Below are positions 23,276 through 33,523 of a DNA stretch of 64,000 nucleotides, piece after piece. The notes beneath the pieces were generated by a model. It had not been told where the DNA came from. It made no database searches and was given only the letters and a program-made list of their open reading frames with translations. The DNA is from Haberlea rhodopensis (Eukaryota > Streptophyta > Magnoliopsida > Lamiales > Gesneriaceae): the NCBI GenBank assembly GCA_907163345.1, contig CAJQUN010000052.1, positions 806,001 through 870,000 of the forward strand, read 5' to 3'. Position numbers and translations under genes: made by a program. The first letter of the stretch is position 1; each line of letters opens with the position of its first letter.

Positions 23276-24026
23276 CTCCTTAGTAAAATGAGCATATCTC
23301 ACTCATTTCAAGTCCAAATTGTCTCAAATTTTAACCACAGAAAGACAACTCAAATATCTATAACTTTTGTTTAGGACTCTAAGTCATATTCGAAATCTAT
23401 GTACATCGAAAATTCAAACCCCTTTACTGCATGCAACAATACTTTCTGCAGATTCATTTATTATCAAAGTGAAACCAAAAATTCTCATCCTAACATATAA
23501 AATTCGACCCTTCCTCCTACAACCAACTGAAAAGAACAAGAAAAGAGAGTTATACCCTTGGTTAGTTTGAAGATTTTAGCTTCCAAGCCTCCAACTACCA
23601 ATTTCCTTGAGAATCCTTAACCTTTTACACTAAAGAACTTGCATGCAAGATGGAGCAAAATTTGAGAGAGAAGAAATGAGGAGTGGTTCGAAAGTTTGGA
23701 GTGTATTTCAGATGGTTTATGTCTAAAAATGACAACATCAAGACCTTAAAAAGTGTTAACATGGGGCGTGGATCACTAAGCAAACGTTTGGGATTTTTTT
23801 ATAATTTTTCAATGCCAAGTTCCATGTGATGCTTAAGCATGTGTTTTGCATGGTGTTGGACAAAATTTGCATGCAAACTTGTTAATTTTGATGTATTTTA
23901 TCTCGATTAAAAATAAGGTATTGTGACCCAGAACACCTTAATTCAGAATCTTAACTTTTAATCACCCAGTTTGCTTAAACATAATTAATCCGGATTAATC
24001 ATAATTAATTAGAAACGGGGTCTTAC

Positions 24027-24650
24027 ACTTCTTCCCTCTTAAAATGATTTCGTCCTCGAAATCGCAAAACTGAGTATAACTCAAAATTTAAATCATATGA
24101 GATGTCTCAATCTCATTCATAGATACATAAGTATCAGTGACAACTGATGTGGTAATGTTAACGATATACCACTGAACAAAACTTTTCTATGACTCCATAA
24201 GGTTCAAAATATCGAGGCAACATCGTACCTCACTTAACGAATTGTATCGATCATCGCAAAGGTAATATTTTTTTTCAACTTTACATGATTCTCAACTTGA
24301 AATTCGAACGATATATTTCTTTTGTTGGCATAGCAAACCTGCTTACTTTAAGCCAATTTCATTCGTTTTCGCAGAAAATTTATCGTTCCTGGTATTTTCC
24401 TCAACACTCAAGTTGTGCCAAATATTCCTCATCGATCTCATCTCAGCATATCAGCAATAAGCAATTCTGGCTCTACAAAACCTCAACTGATATCATCCTA
24501 TAGTTGTCTGGAATTCAAATTAGGAAAATTCTGCTAGTAAATAGTGATTCCTGTAGATTCCCACTAGATTTATTACTTTTAATCGGGACATAACTTCCAA
24601 AGTCTGGATAATTCTCTCAGTTTGTCCACCAGTCTGGGAAAAATGAGAGG
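24027..24650 (-). pseudogene. Ty3/gypsy integrase C-terminal remnant
   Basis: Reading the minus strand from 24650: QTGGQTERIIQTLE, the integrase motif usually written QTDGQSERTIQTLE; later YANKRNISFEFQV-like sequence corresponding to the domain before the chromodomain; then the terminal motif and PPT directly before the LTR at 24026. Several stops and frame changes; the central D,D,E core is absent. It belongs with the LTR at 19785-24026. Confidence 0.75.
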
Positions 24651-24660
24651 CTGAGGGGTG

Positions 24661-24846
24661 TATTTATAGTGCGGAAATGCACACACCAACTCAGTTGACG
24701 TGACAATTATTTCAAAGGTCACGCCAACCCAGTTGGCGTGAATAAGTAAAAATAATGGTCACGCCAACCGAGTTGGTGTGACCATTATTTTACACTGGTC
24801 ACGCCAACCGAGTTGACATATAATAAGACGCCAACCCAGTTGATGT
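24661..24846 (-). repeat. CACGCCAAC-NNN-GTTGGCGTG palindrome array beside a TATA box
   Basis: Five units with arms GCCAAC/GTTGGC and loops CCA, CGA or CTC, at about 24683, 24721, 24761, 24801 and 24830. The third is extended into arms of about 18 bp (aataatggtcac...gtgaccattatt). On the minus strand the array is followed 15 bp later by TATAAATA (24668-24661). The parent LTR is otherwise unrecognised and appears cut off, fused to the integrase remnant. Confidence 0.85.
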
Positions 24847-24859
24847 CTAAGGTTACTTT

Positions 24860-25990
24860 TATAATTTGTTATGTTTGGGGTTATTTTGATAATTATTTAT
24901 TTAATTTAGGTTATTTAGTTAAAACACCCTTAATACACAACTTATTTAAATTGTTGCATTAATTATTTTTATGAATTAAATATGTAAGACAATTATTATT
25001 AAAAAAATTTATATAGATTACATATTTATAGAAATCACAGCAAACTATTGTATTATTTATTTATTAAATTAAACCATTTATTAATTATTTGTAATAAATA
25101 AAAATTCAAAAAATTAATATAAAAAAGCAAAGTAAAAAACCCTCCACCAAGTTTTCTCTGAATTATGACCTTATCTGTACCTATCCGATTAATTTGAGGG
25201 CAAATTGGAAAAAACTCCCCAAATCTACTTTTCATTTTGGATTTACTACTCACTATAAAATATTAAGAGATTCCTCCCTAGTTTGAAATATACTTAAAGT
25301 TTACTCCCTCCCTTCTTTTATAAGACCATAATACCCTTTCTTAAATGAATTTGTCATGCAAGGGCTTGAATAAACATGAAATCCTTCAGTTTCTGTCATC
25401 TCGAGAAAATTCAAGAGCATAAAGGACTCACAGTTCATATTAAGCCCTATAATTACCTTATTCTTTGTAAAATAAACAACAAGCACATCATGCTTCCGTA
25501 TTACAATAAACTTTTACCAAACTTGAAATATATCATTTTGACGAAAACGACACCGGGTGAGGTGGGTCGCAAAGTCACCAGTCAAAAATTTACTGCCTCC
25601 AGACTGTTTTATGAATGGCTCCTCACCATCCAACCTCAGCTCACAGCCGAGGTTAGTCTGCCAGTTATCGACTCCTTTTGAAATCACTCAGCACATCCCT
25701 AATTCGTTTCCTACTTTATGGCTTAAGGTATAAGCAAGATATAAGAAAGATTTAAAAAAATCTGGGAGATAGATGGGAAACAACATTATTTTTATTCTGT
25801 AAATACTTATAACATCTCTTACATTAAAACGTATCCTTTTTGGAGGAGACGCACTTGTTTAGCCTCTCATTTAGACGAGGCTTGACTTAAGAACACATAA
25901 ACTAAAATACATAACAATATTACAGATGTTTACGAAAAGAAAGAAAAGAAAAGAAATATTAACAAGTGAGAGGTTGAAGAATTACAAAGC
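24860..25990. other. No gene seen
   Basis: Very AT-rich to 25270, then mixed sequence with only short frames. From about 25740 on, the minus strand may already be leader/intergenic DNA of the endogenous pararetrovirus. Confidence 0.4.
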
Positions 25991-26003
25991 TTGGAGACTA
26001 CAA

Positions 26004-26071
26004 TTTTTATTCTTAGAAAACTATGAAGAATTTTCGATGTCTTTAGCTTCCTGAATGAGTGCCCTTATATA
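26004..26071 (-). promoter_or_regulatory. Pararetroviral promoter-like region
   Basis: On the minus strand TATATAAGGGC (26071-26061) lies downstream of the viral pol remnant, where caulimovirids keep the intergenic promoter for genome-length RNA; AATAAA follows at about 26011-26006. The TATATAAG core resembles the 35S-type promoter. Placement and motif are seen; the function is inferred. Confidence 0.5.
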
Positions 26072-26286
26072 GGCATGAATCCGGACTTCAACATCAGATT
26101 CTAAATCTTGAAAATTGTTAGGTACGCCTATGAGTGCGTTTTAACTTTCACGTGGTCTGGCATCTTTGTCTGGTTATGCCATTTTTTCTCGTGAGTGGTC
26201 CATTAATTTTTGTTTGAGTGCGTTGAATAGTTACCGCACTAATTTTTAATGGTCCACACCTTTTCCTTTGTCGGGGAATCTTTACA

Positions 26287-27690
26287 TTATTTGTTTTTGT
26301 GATCCCCGATCTTTAGGAAAATGGGCTCTCTTGTCAGCAGGTCTTTTGTCTCTTCCTGCCTCCGATATGTCGGGTTTGGACCGGAATCCTTTCCCGAACT
26401 CTGATTCTTCTGCTCTGGGCATGCTTGACAAATATGGTCTATCCATCGGCCAACGTGTGCCATGTTGCAGAATTTCCGATAAGTTTCTTTTCCCGCCGGA
26501 ATCTTGTTTTCCCAAAGAATTTTTCTTTTTGTTTCAAAGAGTTCTTCGGCAAATCTTGTTGAGGTTCCTGTCATGGAATTCGGCATGAAAGTTCCGTTGG
26601 CTGAATTTTGAAAGAACTTGAATGAGTATTTGACTTTGTCCATTTCCTGTTAGACAAACCCAAAGACCCCATGCACGTCTGGTTGAAACTTCATCTTCCG
26701 TGATAGTCCCAGCCAAAATTGGTATACCTTCTGGTATCGCTATTTTTATATATTTTAAGGCGCTTTCGTCGGGTTGTCTAAGCTTGATAAAATGAAAAGC
26801 TTCAGTGAAGCCCTTCTTTACTGGCTCTATAGTAGCACTGAAAAGATACAACTCCAATATATCTCCTCTGGCCAAATGTGGATTATTGGCCCAAGTCTCG
26901 TGAACAGCTTCTCTGATCCATTTTGCTAATTTTGAAATTTCAGAGAATGATGGTGCCACCGTATAAACCGAAGCCAGAGCTCCAAAATTATACCATTCTT
27001 GAACATTGTTTGGATGGCTGCCTGGTTTCATCCAAACTCTCAGATATTTCCGGAGATATTAACTATAGATTTGTCTGGGTTGATATCTCACCTGGTAATT
27101 AGTTTCTCCCAAGTACGTTGGTAATCCTACATAGGTGAAGAAACTAAATCATTAGTTTGAACCTTAGAATTGCCAGTCATTGGCCTAAGATTCAACTGCC
27201 CCTCTTTTACCCCAGAGGTGCTGGGTTGACTTGAAGGTTCAGATTGTGATAACACCTGACCCTCACCATTTGTTATAGCTTGTACATCCTCAAGGAATGC
27301 ATCATCTGCAGCACTCGTGACAGGGGTACTTAAATCACTTGCCTCCGGGTTAGATGAGCCTCGTTCTCTAAAACACTTCTTTCTGCACCGTTGGTGGTGC
27401 GGCCTGAAGGATAGGCCCTTTCAAGACTTCAAACAAACGTTCATGATCCTGAAACCATGCTCGTATGTGATCAATAACAAGTTCCTAATCTGCTCATTGA
27501 AGTCGTCCTGCGAACTCAGCATTGAGACAAAGTGTCCCAAAGTCTCGTTCCAGGATCTCCATGTTTTCCCTGAGATTCCTTACTCGTTTGAGGGTATCGC
27601 TAGCAATGTGTCGCTCCATTTCATGTTAAGAAATATGCAAGAACATTTTTATCAGATTTCAATATGACAATATCATAATCATAATATTAG
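26287..27690 (-). pseudogene. Endogenous caulimovirid, region downstream of RNase H
   Basis: Minus-strand coding remnant continuing past RNase H. The longest open stretch is 27031-26534, with a tryptophan-rich part (KLAKWIREAVHETWANNPHL) and a further frame to 26287. The stretch 27690-27040 carries coding-like segments broken by several stops and frame changes. I do not assign a domain; in this position it is the C-terminal part of the polyprotein or a following ORF. It is decayed beyond function. Confidence 0.55.
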
Positions 27691-27693
27691 CGT

Positions 27694-28207
27694 TCAGCTT
27701 GTCATCGCCTTTTCTGGTTTTGATTCAATTTTATTTTTCAAAAAAGATTTAACACTAGTGTTATCTATTTTTAAGATAAACTTTTTTGCAAGTAAGAATA
27801 ATGGCCATTTTTTGAAAGCCTTTCGAACTGTAAAGAATTCTTTTTCGTTGATGTGCCATCTGATAACTTCGCTGCTGTCAAATAGATCGCTGCAATATCT
27901 GCATGACACTTCTCCATCTGGTGTGGCTTTCATAAGTACTCCAGTCCACCAACGATCCCTGGCATCTGTGTATAATGCCAGTTCATCCTCGTCGTTTGGA
28001 ATTGCAAGCTTTGGTAGTTGCCTACAAACTTCTTTAAGCTGTTTGACAGCTTGTCTGCGATCTTCATTCCACTCAAACTTAACATCTTTCTTGAGTAGTG
28101 GACTGAACACCTTCCTGTGGTTTGCTAGATTTTGATAAACATTCCAGCAAAATTAACAACTCCTAAAAAACTCTGAAGTTGCTTTAAATCCTTGAGGTCA
28201 TCCGGAT
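27694..28207 (-). pseudogene. Endogenous caulimovirid RNase H domain
   Basis: The open stretch 28110-27694 contains LALYTDARDRWW (first catalytic Asp region), CRYCSDLF and WHINEKEFFTVRKAFKKWPL, matching RNase H of Caulimoviridae rather than that of gypsy or copia elements, where the HINEKE-type motif is not usual. It is separated from the RT frame by a frame change near 28130-28208. Confidence 0.8.
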
Positions 28208-28208
28208 A

Positions 28209-28960
28209 TCATTGTACTTTTTCAACAATATGATTCTGCAGGATGATTCCAGATTCGTCGATCTCGATTCCAAAGAACTCGATCTGTCTTGTAGCAATCA
28301 TTGCTTTCTTTTCGGAATGTACTAATCCTTTCTTGTAACAAACATCTGAAAAGATTTCCAAATGTTTAAGATGTTCTTTCATATTTTTTGACGCTATGAG
28401 GGTGTCGTCAATATAAACGAACATGAAGCTGAAGTAATCTTTGACAAGATTATCCATCTTTCTTTGATATATCTGGGGAGCATTTGCCAATCCCATTGGC
28501 ATAACATTCCAGATATAGTGTCCTTGTGGTGTGGAGAATGCTGTAAAATTGCTGCATGCTTCCTCCATTTTAATACTGTAGAATCCAGACTTGCAATGGA
28601 ACTTAGAAAACAATTTGGCATTCTTGATGCTATTTACCAAATGTTCTCTGCTTGGGATAAAATATCCATCGAATTCCAAAATTTTGTTGATCCCTTTATA
28701 GTTGATCACCAATCTTGGCTTTCCTCGTTTGATTTATACATGATTCCGAACAAGAAATCCTGGACTACTATATGGAGAAATACCTGCTGAGATTAACTTA
28801 AGGTCAAGTTGTTCCTCAAGTATCATCTGCATATCCATCCGATCTTCCATATTTATGGGGATTGGTCTGAATCTTACGAACTCATTTTATTTTCCAGCTT
28901 TCACCTTCAAAGTAGCTTTGAGCTCATTCTTATTCCACCATGTCAGTGGATCCTCATTGT
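28209..28960 (-). pseudogene. Endogenous caulimovirid reverse transcriptase domain
   Basis: Minus-strand motifs in order: SPGFLVRN near 28745, KPRLVINYKGINK near 28700, TAFSTPQGHYIWNVMPMGL near 28530, then VYIDDTLIASK near 28410, where the catalytic YIDD box is intact. The open part is 28712-28209, and a stop and frame change separate it from the N-terminal part of the domain (RPIPINMEDRMDMQ near 28850). Order and spacing are those of Caulimoviridae. It has no LTRs, consistent with an integrated virus copy. Confidence 0.85.
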
Positions 28961-29530
28961 AGTTCCTCTGAATTTTCCTTTTCACATCCTCTAGAGTAAT
29001 TTGCTCTTCGATAGTAGCTTCAGATTGTTGAACTTTATCTTGTAATGCCTTTTTTTGGTAGCAATAGGGTTTCTGGAGTAACTTCTTCCTCATCCTGTTC
29101 TCTGAAAGACATAATATTAACCCAGTCAAAAGTTTGAGAATCCTTTTCACGAGGGCCTTATTGTCAAAACTGAAGGATTGTTTCTCCAAATTTATGTTGA
29201 TCCTTCATCTTTGGGTGTCGAAGTTTTCCTTCATCACCATGCTTGCTGCGAAAACTAATGAGGAATTTTCTGTGAAACGCCTCCTGTAGTCTTTGCACAA
29301 TAATCTTATGATCACAAAGGGTTGTGAAAATAAGTCTTCTTGTCTCGTTCTCCTGTGTGAATCTCTTGAATGTCGGTAGGAAATTGTTTTCTAATAGCAT
29401 ATTTGCTATTGTATCATGGAAATAAATGTGGAGTCTTGACTTTGTACCATGGGGTACTGCCTGCTCTGTCGATGATTATTTCTGCTCCCTAGACCCCTTC
29501 ATTAAGGATTTACGGGGATCGTGGCTAAAG
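28887..29530 (-). pseudogene. Endogenous caulimovirid, region upstream of RT
   Basis: Two minus-strand open stretches (29400-29164 and 29189-28887) in different frames lead into the RT domain, so they would lie in the protease or linker part of the polyprotein. Lys/Glu-rich; no clear DTG/DSG protease motif is visible. Similarity to anything viral fades near 29530, so movement and coat regions seem absent: the copy is 5'-truncated. Confidence 0.5.
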
Positions 29531-30143
29531 CTTTAAACTTGCAATTAGAATAAGCAAAGCATGCCTACAATCATATAGCTAAGGTTAAAAAGGTCTTTAT
29601 TTGAAACTTTTCTGAATCCTGGGAGTAATTAGAAATTCAAACTTGGAACTAGGTAGTTATCTATAAAACATTTTGTAGTATTGAGTCAATCGAAAATCAA
29701 ACTTAGGTTTAGGAATTAATTCATAATTGTCTCTTAATTTAATTTATATTTTATATATGTATGTTTCTTTTTCAAGTCTAATTCACACATCTCAATGCCA
29801 GTCATTGTCCACATATTTTTGTCTTCACATACAACAAACCTCTTCAAAGTCTCGGTCTCCCCTACCACCACCAACACCTTTTATAGCCAACACAAAAAAT
29901 AATATAAAAATAAATTTATTTAGATTTTTTATATTAATTTTTTAAAATATATTTTCACTTTTTCTTTTTCCTTTTAGTGTGGCAAGTCCAAAGAAATATA
30001 GGTTACTTGGCAACGTTAATCTGGAAATTCTTGCATGCACCACGAGATGCAATTACGTCCACGTCTGGTGCATGTAATGTCAGAGTTTTCCATGTTCCGA
30101 CGGCTACAAAACAAAGCAGACGGCGCATTATGAATAAAAACAA

Positions 30144-30154
30144 AGACTGTTAGA
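30144..30154 (-). promoter_or_regulatory. Degenerate MSA-like element, unit 1
   Basis: Minus-strand TCTAACAGTCT, in the position of the MSA element of unit 2 but with the AACGG core changed to AACAG. Confidence 0.5.
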
Positions 30155-30317
30155 TTAGTCTCACCAATCCAACGCCCAGAAATGATTTCTGTTGGAGCTA
30201 AGTGCTGATTCTCTTTAATTTAAAAGAAGCATCTTTATCCCCCTTTTACAAATTCTAATTTTTCACATAGACTAGTGAGAGTCTTGGAAAGAGAGAGAGA
30301 AGGGAAGAAAAATAAAG

Positions 30318-32540
30318 ATAGTGGGGCCAAGAAAAGTTAATCTGCGGAAGAACAGAGGTATCTATTTTCGATCTTTTTATTTGTTAGAAGTGTGTCTTTT
30401 CTGTGTGATCTTTCTTGTGTCTTGATTTATGATCAGAGAGTAGACTACTGATAGACTACAAATTCTTGATCAATCGATTTTGTTAAATTTGAAGGGTTTC
30501 TTTTTCGTCTTTATTTTTTTTGTAATTTTGTGATTTTGAATTAGAGTCTTCTTTATGTTCAATGGTAATGTGACAAATCATTTTGATAAATATGATTTCT
30601 TCTTTTAAAACTTCTGAATAGAAACTCTTCAAAGTGGCAACACGATAATGTTCATTCTTTTGAATCTTTTGCACTTCTTTTTTCAAGATTATTGTTTGTT
30701 TGATCCACAATTTCATTTTTTTAATAGGCGAGGCACCGATTCCTGGGGCCGTTAAACAGAAGAATCGATGTGTACTTGACGAAATTGGGAATACAATTGC
30801 ATTCTGTGGGGTCAATGTCAAGTCACTTCCTCAGGTTTCTCGACCTGTTACAAGGTATTTCGTCTCTTCTTTATTCAATTACCTAAATGTAAGAAAAATT
30901 AATCATGGGTCGATCTTGATCAACATATTCTTGTTTTTTCAGGGTTTTTTTTGCTCTGTTACGCGCTAGGGCCGCGCCGCGAAAAACAAGGTGTGTTTCT
31001 TGGAACCACATATCACACAGTTTTGTCTAGTTTTACATGTACTAACATGTCTTATGTATATTCTCAATTACAGAACTTAGTGTCAATAACTGGAAAGCAG
31101 CCATTGTAGCTGATGGAGCTCTACCTGAGAAAAGAGCCCTTCTGGCCCGGAAACCACCTCAGAAGAAGAATGTTGCCAAACCTAAGCCTGAGGAGATAAT
31201 TGAAATTAGCCCTGATACAGAGGAAGTTCACGTAAAACGAAAATCACCTCAGAAGAAGAATGTTGCCAAACCTAAGCCTTAGGAGGTAATTGAAATTAGC
31301 CCTGATACAGAGGAAGTTCACGTAAAACGAAAATCACCTTAGAAGAAGAATGTTGCCAAACCTAAGCCTGTGGAGATAATTGAAATTAGCCTTGATATAG
31401 AGGAAGTTCACGTAAAACAGAAGCCACCACATGTAAATGATGAAAAACTCGATGAAAACTCGGTGGATGAGTTGCCATCAAGAAAGCAAGCTCAAACACT
31501 TACTTCAATACTCTTTGCCAGAATTCAGGTCCATATCATTGCCACTTGGATTTTATAGTTTCTTTGCTTGCCTACTTTTGTGAACCATTTCTTTTAACAT
31601 TTTGAATGATTTTCAGGCTATGTTTGGGCTAAGCGACGAACAAAAGGAGGACATAAGTGGATATTGATGTTGACAGACCAAAGCCTCTGGAGATAATTGA
31701 AATTATCCCTGATACAAAGGAAGTTCACGTAAAACAGAAGCCACCACATGTAAATGATGAAAAACTTGGTGGAAAATTCGGTGGATGAGTTGTCATCAAG
31801 AAAGCAAGCTCGAACTCTTACTTCAATACTCATTGCCAGAATCCAGGTCCATATCATTATCACTTGGATTTTAAAGTTTCTTTTTCTTGCCTATTTTTGG
31901 AACCATTTTTCTTAACATTTTGATTGATTTTCAGGCTGTGTTTGGGCTGAGCGGCGAACAAAAGGAAGACATAGTGGATATTGATGCTGCTGATGTGAAC
32001 AATGAGTTGGCAGTTGTTGAATATGTGGATGAAATGTACAATTATTACAAGTCAGCCGAGAATGAAAGCGCGGCAAATGATTACATGGACTCACAGCCAG
32101 ATATAAATGAGAAAATGCGAGCGATTCTGATAGATTGGCTAATCCATGTTCACTACAAGTTCAAGTTTTCTCTTGAGACTCTTTCCTGATCATCAACATA
32201 ATGGATCGATATCTTTCGGCCGCTGCTACATCAATAAGTGAACTTTAGTTGGTGGGAATTAGTGCGATGCTCATAGCCTCGAAATACGAAGAAATTTGGG
32301 CCCCAGACGTGCGTAGAAATTTCACATTTTTACTTGTTTAAACAATCTAAAATCAATTGTTAACCTTGTTTATTTATTTCAGGTTAATAAACTAGTTGGA
32401 ATCTCAGCAAACACATACTCAAACCATCAAGTCTTAGTGATGGAAAAACGGATACTCGAGAAATTGGAATGGAATTTGACAGCCTGACACCATATGTGTT
32501 TCTTGTTCGTTTCATAAAAGCATCAATGATTGATTCTGAC
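30318..32540 (+). pseudogene. B-type cyclin pseudogene, copy 1 (truncated)
   Basis: Exon order: 5' end near 30325 with the start codon changed (ATGGCG in copy 2 is GTGGGG here), exon from 30729 (EAPIPGAVKQKNRCVLDEIG), exon from 31074 with three 90-bp repeats, a duplicated repeat-bearing exon at 31618-31847, then exon 31935 on with the cyclin N-box: AVVEYVDEMYNYYKSAENES, MRAILIDWLIHVHYKF, LVGISAMLIASKYEEIWAPD, and VNKLVGISANTYSNHQVLVM to the donor at 32540. Breaks: lost start, stops in the repeats (31280, 31339), frameshift at ETLS, one base lost before TPYVF. The C-terminal cyclin half is absent. Family: CYCB1-like mitotic cyclin. Confidence 0.85.
31157..31426 (+). repeat. Three 90-bp coding repeats in cyclin copy 1
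   Basis: Three tandem units starting at 31157, 31247 and 31337, each encoding QKKNVAKPKPEEIIEIS and an EEVHVK tail. A further diverged unit sits in the duplicated exon at 31680. The same repeat is in copy 2 (35128-35397), so it predates the large duplication. Lys/Glu repeats of this kind lie in the N-terminal region ahead of the cyclin box. Confidence 0.88.
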
Positions 32541-32711
32541 GTAAGTGGACTTGTCTCTTAATTTGATTTATATTTTATATAGGTATGTTTCTTTTTCAAG
32601 TCTAATTCACACATCCCAATGCCAGTCATTGTCCACGTATTTTTGTCTTCACATACAACAAACCTCTTCAAAGTCTCGGTCTCCCCTACCACCACCACCA
32701 CCTTTTATAGC

Positions 32712-33280
32712 CACCGCCACCGCCACCGCCACCGAAGCAAAGCTGTTATCGAGAGCTCCACCAGATCTCTCCTCCACAACAGCCATCGCACCTGAAGCCT
32801 CGTTTGCCACGATGAACTTAGCCTCAAATCCCTCCACCACCATATCACTCTCGGCTCCTTCATGACCTCCCGCTTCCTCAGCCGTTTGAGTTATCATGCT
32901 CTCAGGCGTCAGCGGGAAGAGCCGCTTAGTCGGCGTCTGCCGCTCCAGGGGCGGATTCCAGTCGCCTCTTCCTGTTTTACAGTTGGAAATGAGCAAGAAA
33001 GCTGAGGACAATTCAAACAGCTAAGTGCTTCACGGTCCTTAGGTTCTATTTTACGGAGTCAGTCATGCTTAAATGAAGCAACAGAGGTTTGCAAAAGGTT
33101 CAATTCAATGGCATGGCATCGTTTGTCTTCTCAATCCAGCCGCAGGGAACCAATTTTAGGTATCAATATGGAAAATATAATTTAGAATTTATCTGGTTAA
33201 AGAAATATATGATTTCATAATTTTCTATTTTTTTATTATATATTAGAAATCATATGATTTTCCAAAATAAAATACAAAAA
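32712..33280 (-). other. GC-rich block present only in unit 2
   Basis: A segment without counterpart in unit 1, lying between matching sequence at 32711 (ccttttatagcca) and 33281 (aaattatttagattttttat). Its minus strand is open for 120 codons (33011-32649) with LERQTPTKRLFPLTPESM and an Ala/Val/Gly-rich tail that includes a (CCGCCA)n-derived stretch. Composition looks like plant coding sequence. I do not recognise it; it could be a gene fragment inserted in unit 2 or lost from unit 1. Confidence 0.4.
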
Positions 33281-33512
33281 AAATTATTTAGATTTTTTAT
33301 ATTAATTTTTTAAAATATATTTTCACTCTTTCTTTTTTCCTTTTAGTGTGGCAAGTCCAAAGAAATATAGGTTACTTGGCAACGTTAATCTGGAAATTCT
33401 TGCATGCACCACGAGATGCAATTACGTCCATGTCAGGTGCATGTAATGTAAGAGTTTACCATGTTTCGACGGATACAAAACAAAACAGACAGCACATTAT
33501 GAATAAAAACAA

Positions 33513-33523
33513 AGACCGTTAGA
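33513..33523 (-). promoter_or_regulatory. MSA-like element of the cyclin promoter
   Basis: Minus-strand TCTAACGGTCT fits the M-phase-specific activator consensus YCYAACGGYYA at ten of eleven positions and lies about 175 bp upstream of the cyclin ATG at 33698. Such elements bind three-repeat MYB factors in B-type cyclin promoters. Its presence supports the cyclin identity. Confidence 0.6.

Larger units (their letters stand above)
19785..24026 (-). mobile_element. Long Ty3/gypsy LTR, minus strand, with nested insertion
   Basis: On the minus strand it starts TGTAAGACCCCGTTTC at 24026, immediately after a polypurine/terminal motif (ATTTCGAGGACGAAATC, then aagagggaagaag) typical of plant gypsy elements. 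It ends ...GAGCCCTCACA at 19785. Without the nested LTR (21788-23275) it is about 2.75 kb. It is a 3' LTR: integrase remnant lies upstream on the same strand (24027-24650). No PBS is visible beyond 19785. The right end is the less certain of the two. Confidence 0.65.
29718..32552 (+). repeat. Tandem duplication unit 1 (cyclin region)
   Basis: Unit 1 of a direct duplication. It starts in sequence (gtctcttaattt...gtatgtttctttttcaag) that is the cyclin intron following the last retained exon, and runs to the same point at 32552. Unit 2 is 32553-36511, and a third partial start follows at 36512-36600. The units share promoter, introns and exons and differ mainly by indels and a MITE. Confidence 0.88.

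Noticed and set aside
26268..26588. Plus-strand 106-codon frame within the pararetroviral region
   Set aside because: Opposite strand to the viral coding sequence; no conserved motif.
27317..28135. Plus-strand frames over the viral RNase H region
   Set aside because: Shadow frames of the minus-strand coding; the minus strand carries recognisable RT/RNase H motifs.
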